Assembly (NCBI GenBank): GCA_942493265.1
Contig: OW818688.1
Span: forward strand, 1,736,001 to 1,800,000
DNA from: UBA12481 sp942493265
GTDB taxonomy: Bacteria > Bacteroidota > Bacteroidia > Bacteroidales > UBA12481
Length of the DNA: 64,000 nucleotides
Reading direction: 5' to 3'
Shown here: positions 59,959 to 64,000 of the stretch, piece by piece
Layout: every line of letters starts with the position of its first letter
Numbering within the stretch: position 1 is the stretch's first letter
Translations under genes and position numbers: made by a program
Notes under the pieces: model-generated
Told to the model about the DNA's origin: nothing
What the model saw: only the letters and a program-made list of their open reading frames with translations
The model's database searches: none

Positions 59959-62593
59959 TCCAGCGGCTGAGAACCTTGCGCAGTTCCTCAGCCCTGAAGG
60001 GTTTGGAAATGTAATCGTCCATGCCGGCGGCCAGACAGGTTTCACGGTCGCCTTTCATGGCATTGGCTGTCATGGCGATAATATATACCGGAATCCGCCG
60101 GGGCATCCCCTTTTCAAATTCCCTGATCTGCCGGGTTGCCTCCAAACCGTCCATCACCGGCATCTGAACATCCATAAAGATGAGATTAAAGGGTTTGTGA
60201 TGGAACAGGGCGACTGCCTCCTGTCCGTTTTCAGCCACATCAATGGCATAACCAAGCTTTTGGAGGTTCAGCATGGCAATGCGCTGGTTGATTTTGTTAT
60301 CCTCTACCAGCAGAACGGAAATGGCGCCATCATCGTGAGCTGCCTGCACCGTTTCGCTGATTGTTTCAGGGTCAGCGTCGGTAAGGACAATCTTTTCCGG
60401 TTTTTTCGGGACTTCTTCCGGTGCCGGGCGGCTGAGGGCTTTCTGAATGATTTTTCGCAGATCCTGGATTTTAACCGGTTTGTTCAGGAATCCGCTGAAC
60501 CCTGTTTTTACCAGATCTTCAGGGGTAATAATATCGGCGATGGAGGAGAGCATAATCAGCTTATTGGGCCGGAGAGCAGGATCCTCAAAAACTTTGCGGG
60601 CAAAAGTGATCCCGTCCATTCCGGGCATCTGACAATCGACAAGAACCGCATCAAAAACGCTTGCAGTTCCGGCAACATTCCGGAGTAATTTCAAGCCGGT
60701 TTCGGCATCGGAAAGTTCTTCACTCCGGCATTGCCAGTACTCCAGATATTTGCGGAAAATCCGGAGATTGGTTTCATTGTCATCGATCACGAGGATCCTC
60801 AGTCCCTTGAGTTCGCTGTTATAGGTATCTTGTTGGCCGGCAGGGGAATTATCCTCCCTGAATTGTGCAGTGAACCAGAACGTCGATCCTTTCCCTACCT
60901 CGCTTTCAAGGTCGATGGTGCCGTGCATCATTTCAACCAGACGCTTTGAGATGATCAGCCCAAGGCCGGTTCCTCCGAATTTTCGTGTGATGGAGGCATC
61001 CACCTGGGAAAAGGATTTGAATAGTTTTTCCTTATGGTCCTTGTGGATGCCGATGCCGGTATCGCTGATCCTGAAAATAAATTTGTACTGATCGTCGATT
61101 TTTTCAGATACGGTGCATTTGATCACCACTTCCCCTTTATTGGTAAACTTGATGGCGTTATTTACCAGGTTAAGGAGTACCTGTTTCAGCCGGAGCGGGT
61201 CGCCAATCAGTGATTCCGGGATTTTGGTATCAAGGTCGATAATCAGGTTCAGATTTTTACGGATAGCCTTAATGGCCATGTTATCAGAAACTTCCTCAAT
61301 GATCTTGGTTAAATTGAATGGGATCGTCTCCAGATCGAGCTTATTGGCTTCAATTTTGGAGAAGTCGAGGATGTCATTGATGATTGCCAGAAGGGTATTT
61401 GCCGAACTTTCAATGATCTGAAGATATTCTTCCTGTTCCCCTGTCAGATCTGATTTCATCAGAATTTCCGTCATGCCGATAATTCCATTCATCGGTGTCC
61501 GGATTTCGTGTGACATATTGGCCAGAAAGTTGCTTTTGGCCAGATTTGCCGCTTCCGCCTGCTCCTTGGCATTCGACAGATCGACTGTCCGATCGTGGAG
61601 CTTTTGTTCGAAAGAATGCCTGAGTTCAGTGAATTCTGCGGCCACCTGGTTGAAATGTTCGGTGGATTCGCGAATCTCAGAATAGTCGTAGGAGGGATGC
61701 AGCAGACCGGATTCGCCTTTAGCCAGCAGGGATGTTGCGATATGTATCTCTTTCAGGAACAGATCGATAGCCAGATAGTGGATAAAGGTGATCAGTCCGA
61801 TCATGAATGCCGACAAACCGGCAAAGACCCAGGGCAGGACTTTTGCGGTGGAATTTTCCTTCACAAAAATTGCTGTGATGATGACCGTCAGGGTAGCTAA
61901 AATAACCAATACGCTGAAGGAGAACCGGAGGGAAAGACTGCGGGGCTGTTTCACTTCGAGGTTCCGTTTTCTGATCTCCTCATGTATGGAGGAGCGCAGG
62001 GTGCCGCTTAAGAAATCAGTGATCAGATAGGCCCAGTAGGTATAGATTCCCACTGCAAGCAGGACTGCCAGGGTGAGGATCAGGATCCCTTCGAATTTTA
62101 GGCCGGTAAAAACCGCATAACCGATCAGCGTCAGTCCAACCGTCGAGGAGTAAACCAGTGAAACCAGAAAGTTATCGCGCGGGAACCTCAGGTAGGCGTG
62201 GGCAAATCTTGAAAACTGTTCATTGCTGAGCCGTTCAACCGGTTTCCAGCTAAGACCGGAGACCAATGCGTTGTTGATGGTTCTGGGAATTCTAAAAAAA
62301 CCGGGCAGCCCTGCGCGGCTGAAAAGACCGTAATGCACAAAATGGAGTAATGTGGTGCAGGTGGTGGCAATGATTCCGATAGTAATGCCCACGCTGATAA
62401 TGTTATCCGGAATGAGTTGGGAGTCCTGTTGACTTTTAACCAGCAGGATGGCATAAAAAGTGGCAAACCACGACCCGACCACCGAGAATATAGCCACGGC
62501 AAAAGTAAAAGATGTTCTGCGGGCGAGCTCCGAGAAAATCTTTTTAATAAAGAATCCGGTAAGCCGGTAATTATGGTAATGCTGCAGGGCCAT
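59945..62593 (-). CDS. Hybrid sensor histidine kinase with two receiver domains
   Basis: Hybrid kinase of 882 residues from the Met at 62593. Residues about 20-290 hold some five to six transmembrane helices (AIFSVVGSWFATFYAILLV, VLVILATLTVIITAIFV among them). The HisKA domain has LANMSHEIRTPMNGIIG with the phospho-acceptor His at about 362; the ATPase domain shows RLKQVLLNLVNNAIKFT and GTGLGLIISKRLVEMM. Two receiver domains follow with Asp at about 653 (VDCQMPGMDG) and 808 (MDVQMPVMDG). No HPt domain is present, so an external HPt or regulator is needed. The start at 62593 is favoured over 62614, which lies inside the -7 element. The stimulus is unknown. Confidence 0.94.
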   Translation of the reverse strand: MALQHYHNYRLTGFFIKKIFSELARRTSFTFAVAIFSVVGSWFATFYAILLVKSQQDSQLIPDNIISVGITIGIIATTCTTLLHFVHYGLFSRAGLPGFFRIPRTINNALVSGLSWKPVERLSNEQFSRFAHAYLRFPRDNFLVSLVYSSTVGLTLIGYAVFTGLKFEGILILTLAVLLAVGIYTYWAYLITDFLSGTLRSSIHEEIRKRNLEVKQPRSLSLRFSFSVLVILATLTVIITAIFVKENSTAKVLPWVFAGLSAFMIGLITFIHYLAIDLFLKEIHIATSLLAKGESGLLHPSYDYSEIRESTEHFNQVAAEFTELRHSFEQKLHDRTVDLSNAKEQAEAANLAKSNFLANMSHEIRTPMNGIIGMTEILMKSDLTGEQEEYLQIIESSANTLLAIINDILDFSKIEANKLDLETIPFNLTKIIEEVSDNMAIKAIRKNLNLIIDLDTKIPESLIGDPLRLKQVLLNLVNNAIKFTNKGEVVIKCTVSEKIDDQYKFIFRISDTGIGIHKDHKEKLFKSFSQVDASITRKFGGTGLGLIISKRLVEMMHGTIDLESEVGKGSTFWFTAQFREDNSPAGQQDTYNSELKGLRILVIDDNETNLRIFRKYLEYWQCRSEELSDAETGLKLLRNVAGTASVFDAVLVDCQMPGMDGITFARKVFEDPALRPNKLIMLSSIADIITPEDLVKTGFSGFLNKPVKIQDLRKIIQKALSRPAPEEVPKKPEKIVLTDADPETISETVQAAHDDGAISVLLVEDNKINQRIAMLNLQKLGYAIDVAENGQEAVALFHHKPFNLIFMDVQMPVMDGLEATRQIREFEKGMPRRIPVYIIAMTANAMKGDRETCLAAGMDDYISKPFRAEELRKVLSRWITRE

Positions 62594-62611
62594 AGTGGTA
62601 ACTGATACCTG

Positions 62612-62619
62612 CAAAGCTA
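62612..62619 (-). promoter_or_regulatory. -7 element of the hybrid kinase gene
   Basis: TAGCTTTG on the minus strand fits TAnnTTTG exactly. It overlaps the ATG at 62614 and is 18 bases before the ATG at 62593, so the latter is the real start. Confidence 0.6.
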
Positions 62620-62672
62620 TAAAAAATGACTCAGGGCTGACAGGAGAATGGTCAAGGTTAGTGTAAAAGATG

Positions 62673-63656
62673 CTATAACATCAGGTTGCAACCCCGGAGC
62701 TCACTGTTGTCGAATCTTCCGAGAACCTCGAAGCTGCCGTCGGGGTGAAGCCTTCCCAGATCCTGGGTCTGGATAAAGGAGCATGAATTGCGGTTGGCGA
62801 GGTCGATCACGTCAATGCCCCCGGATTTCCCCACCTGCATATGCCGGAAAGGATCATACGGATCACGGATAAGGATTTTCATTCCCGACGGGGACCGGTA
62901 AATACCCCCACCGGTTGACCAGGCCTGGGAGAGCAGTTCGGTCATACCGTATTCGGAGCCGATGGCATTAAGCCCGAAAGCCTCTTTTAAAATATCGTGC
63001 AGCTCTGTACGGGTGAGCTCCCGGCGACGGCCTTTCATACCTCCGGTTTCCACTACTATTGTGTGATTCAGAGGTACGGGGAACTGCTTGGCCAGATCGA
63101 GCAATGCGAAAGAGACTCCGATCAGCATGGTTTTCTGACCGGATTCTTCCAGAATTTTCAGGTTTTCAGCCAGCTGATCCAGGTTGTTCAGATAGAATCC
63201 GCTGAGTGGGTGACGACTTTGGCGGATCAGGTGGTCCATCATGAAAACCAGCGAGGAATTCTGCCGTTCCAGATAGGATGGAAGGAGGGCCAAAAAGCAC
63301 CAGGAGGATGGTTCGCCGAAGAACTGGCGGAATCCGGAACTGAGGCTGTTGATATAAACCTCATCGTTCAGGATATAATGTTTACTGGTATCTGCACCGG
63401 TGGTGCCGCTGGATTCGAAGATGCGTGTTTCCATTCCCCTGCCGGTAACCACCCGGTGACTCTTGAAGAATTCCACCGGGAGAAACGGGATTTTGGAGAC
63501 TTCCTCAATACGTAACGGGTTGCAGTCCAGAAGTTCCAGATATTGCTTGTAAACCGGGTTTTCCGCAGCCTGATAACGGAATGTTTCCAGGGCTTTTTGC
63601 TCATCAAACATTTTGAACAGGATTGTTGATCCCTTGTCAGTTGCCATAGCATTCAT
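62673..63656 (-). CDS. LuxE-like acyl-protein synthetase family protein
   Basis: Adenylating-type protein of about 327 residues from the Met at 63656 (63647 and 63611 are alternatives; 63764 would lie inside pgk and is rejected). It shares LuxE-type acyl-protein-synthetase features: a start of the ALETFRYQAAENPVYKQYLE type, FESSGTTGADTSKHYI, a Ser/Thr-rich adenylate loop, and SEYGMTELLSQAW. LuxE-type enzymes activate fatty acids as acyl-AMP for reduction or transfer. Bacteroidota carry such genes beside pgk without a known role. The downstream gene in this window is the hybrid kinase. It follows pgk by 43 bases. Confidence 0.83.
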   Translation of the reverse strand: MNAMATDKGSTILFKMFDEQKALETFRYQAAENPVYKQYLELLDCNPLRIEEVSKIPFLPVEFFKSHRVVTGRGMETRIFESSGTTGADTSKHYILNDEVYINSLSSGFRQFFGEPSSWCFLALLPSYLERQNSSLVFMMDHLIRQSRHPLSGFYLNNLDQLAENLKILEESGQKTMLIGVSFALLDLAKQFPVPLNHTIVVETGGMKGRRRELTRTELHDILKEAFGLNAIGSEYGMTELLSQAWSTGGGIYRSPSGMKILIRDPYDPFRHMQVGKSGGIDVIDLANRNSCSFIQTQDLGRLHPDGSFEVLGRFDNSELRGCNLML

Positions 63657-63699
63657 GTTGTGGATGCCATGGCAACTATAAAGGGGTGCAGCGGAATAA

Positions 63700-64000
63700 T
63701 TAATATCCCCTGATAGCTTTGATACCCGGAAGTACCTGACCTTCAATATACTCCAAAAGTGCACCGCCGCCTGTGGAAACGTACGATACTTTATCGGTCA
63801 TATTGAACTGATTGAGTGCTGCAACAGAATCGCCGCCGCCAACGAGTGAGAAGGCGCCTTTTTCGGTTGCACGGGCAATGGCTTTGGCGATCTCAACGGT
63901 TCCCTTCTGGAAGTTCGGCATTTCAAAAACACCCATCGGGCCGTTCCAGAGGATAGTGTGTGACCCTTCAATCACTTCAGAGAATAATTTAATGGTTTTA
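63700..64000 (-). CDS. pgk: Phosphoglycerate kinase, C-terminal part (cut by the window end)
   Basis: Only the last 100 residues are in the window; the N-terminal rest lies beyond base 64000. The segment reads HTILWNGPMGVFEMPNFQKG, ATEKGAFSLVGGGDSVAALN and STGGGALLEYIEGQVLPGI, all hallmarks of the nucleotide-binding half of phosphoglycerate kinase. The enzyme makes ATP from 1,3-bisphosphoglycerate in glycolysis. The stop is TAA at 63700-63702. The LuxE-like gene follows at 44 bases. Confidence 0.97.
   Translation of the reverse strand, partial: KTIKLFSEVIEGSHTILWNGPMGVFEMPNFQKGTVEIAKAIARATEKGAFSLVGGGDSVAALNQFNMTDKVSYVSTGGGALLEYIEGQVLPGIKAIRGY

Overview
The window comes from a Bacteroidota chromosome, probably of the class Bacteroidia; the order cannot be settled from this sequence alone. 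Supporting signs are a complete type IX secretion (T9SS) core locus, a T9SS C-terminal sorting domain, a CarboxypepD/TonB receptor, the families DUF4249, DUF4270, DUF4296 and HU-CCDC81/SPOR, a hybrid and a propeller-type sensor kinase, and many copies of the Bacteroidota -7 promoter element TAnnTTTG just upstream of genes. No rRNA, tRNA, CRISPR array, prophage or transposase gene was seen. Genes are densely packed, often overlapping or a few bases apart. No gene-free stretch exceeds 300 bases; the two longest (21883-22179 and about 13095-13387) hold a terminator hairpin and a block of palindromic repeats.

Layout. 1-9.7 kb: a GNAT acetyltransferase, then a minus-strand run of surface genes (DUF3943 protein, TonB-dependent receptor, DUF4249 lipoprotein, lipocalin-like lipoprotein, a large GH13-like T9SS cargo protein and a lipoprotein serpin). 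9.7-15.6 kb: PKD/FISUMP lipoprotein, UbiX, ComF, a small AT-rich GIY-YIG island bounded by palindromic repeats, an orphan RACo-like ferredoxin/ASKHA protein and an orphan PhoB-like regulator. 15.6-22 kb: PAP2-like protein, RpoN, AsnS, an M28/glutaminyl-cyclase-like lipoprotein and CysS. 22-30.5 kb: a LytTR two-component pair, RNase R, a glycosyltransferase, a radical SAM protein and a hemerythrin-fold protein that has lost nearly all iron ligands. 30.5-35.3 kb: an MlaE/MlaF - DUF4296 - amidohydrolase operon, a SprT-like protease and GDP-mannose pyrophosphorylase.

35.3-44.7 kb: the T9SS core locus porP/sprF-gldK-gldL-gldM-gldN, preceded on the same strand by topA and an arginase-fold protein with missing metal ligands. 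44.8-52.2 kb: PBP1A, RadA, PanD, PanC, a truncated glycogen-synthase-like protein and a DUF4270 lipoprotein. 52.4-56.2 kb: a sugar-nucleotide operon (aminotransferase, acetyltransferase, GalE, RfbB). 56.3-64 kb: HU-CCDC81/SPOR protein, MetG, YraN, a large hybrid kinase, a LuxE-like acyl-transfer/synthetase protein and the C-terminal part of phosphoglycerate kinase, cut by the window edge.

The genes link up through the cell envelope. The T9SS locus would export cargo such as the GH13-like protein. The M28/QC-like lipoprotein could cyclise the N-terminal glutamine predicted on several exported proteins in the same window. The sugar-nucleotide operon and ManC could feed surface polysaccharide synthesis. 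The most unusual items are the GIY-YIG gene bracketed by oppositely oriented palindromes, the ligand-poor hemerythrin fold, the pseudo-arginase beside the T9SS locus, and three large inverted-repeat elements, one with perfect 40-bp arms.
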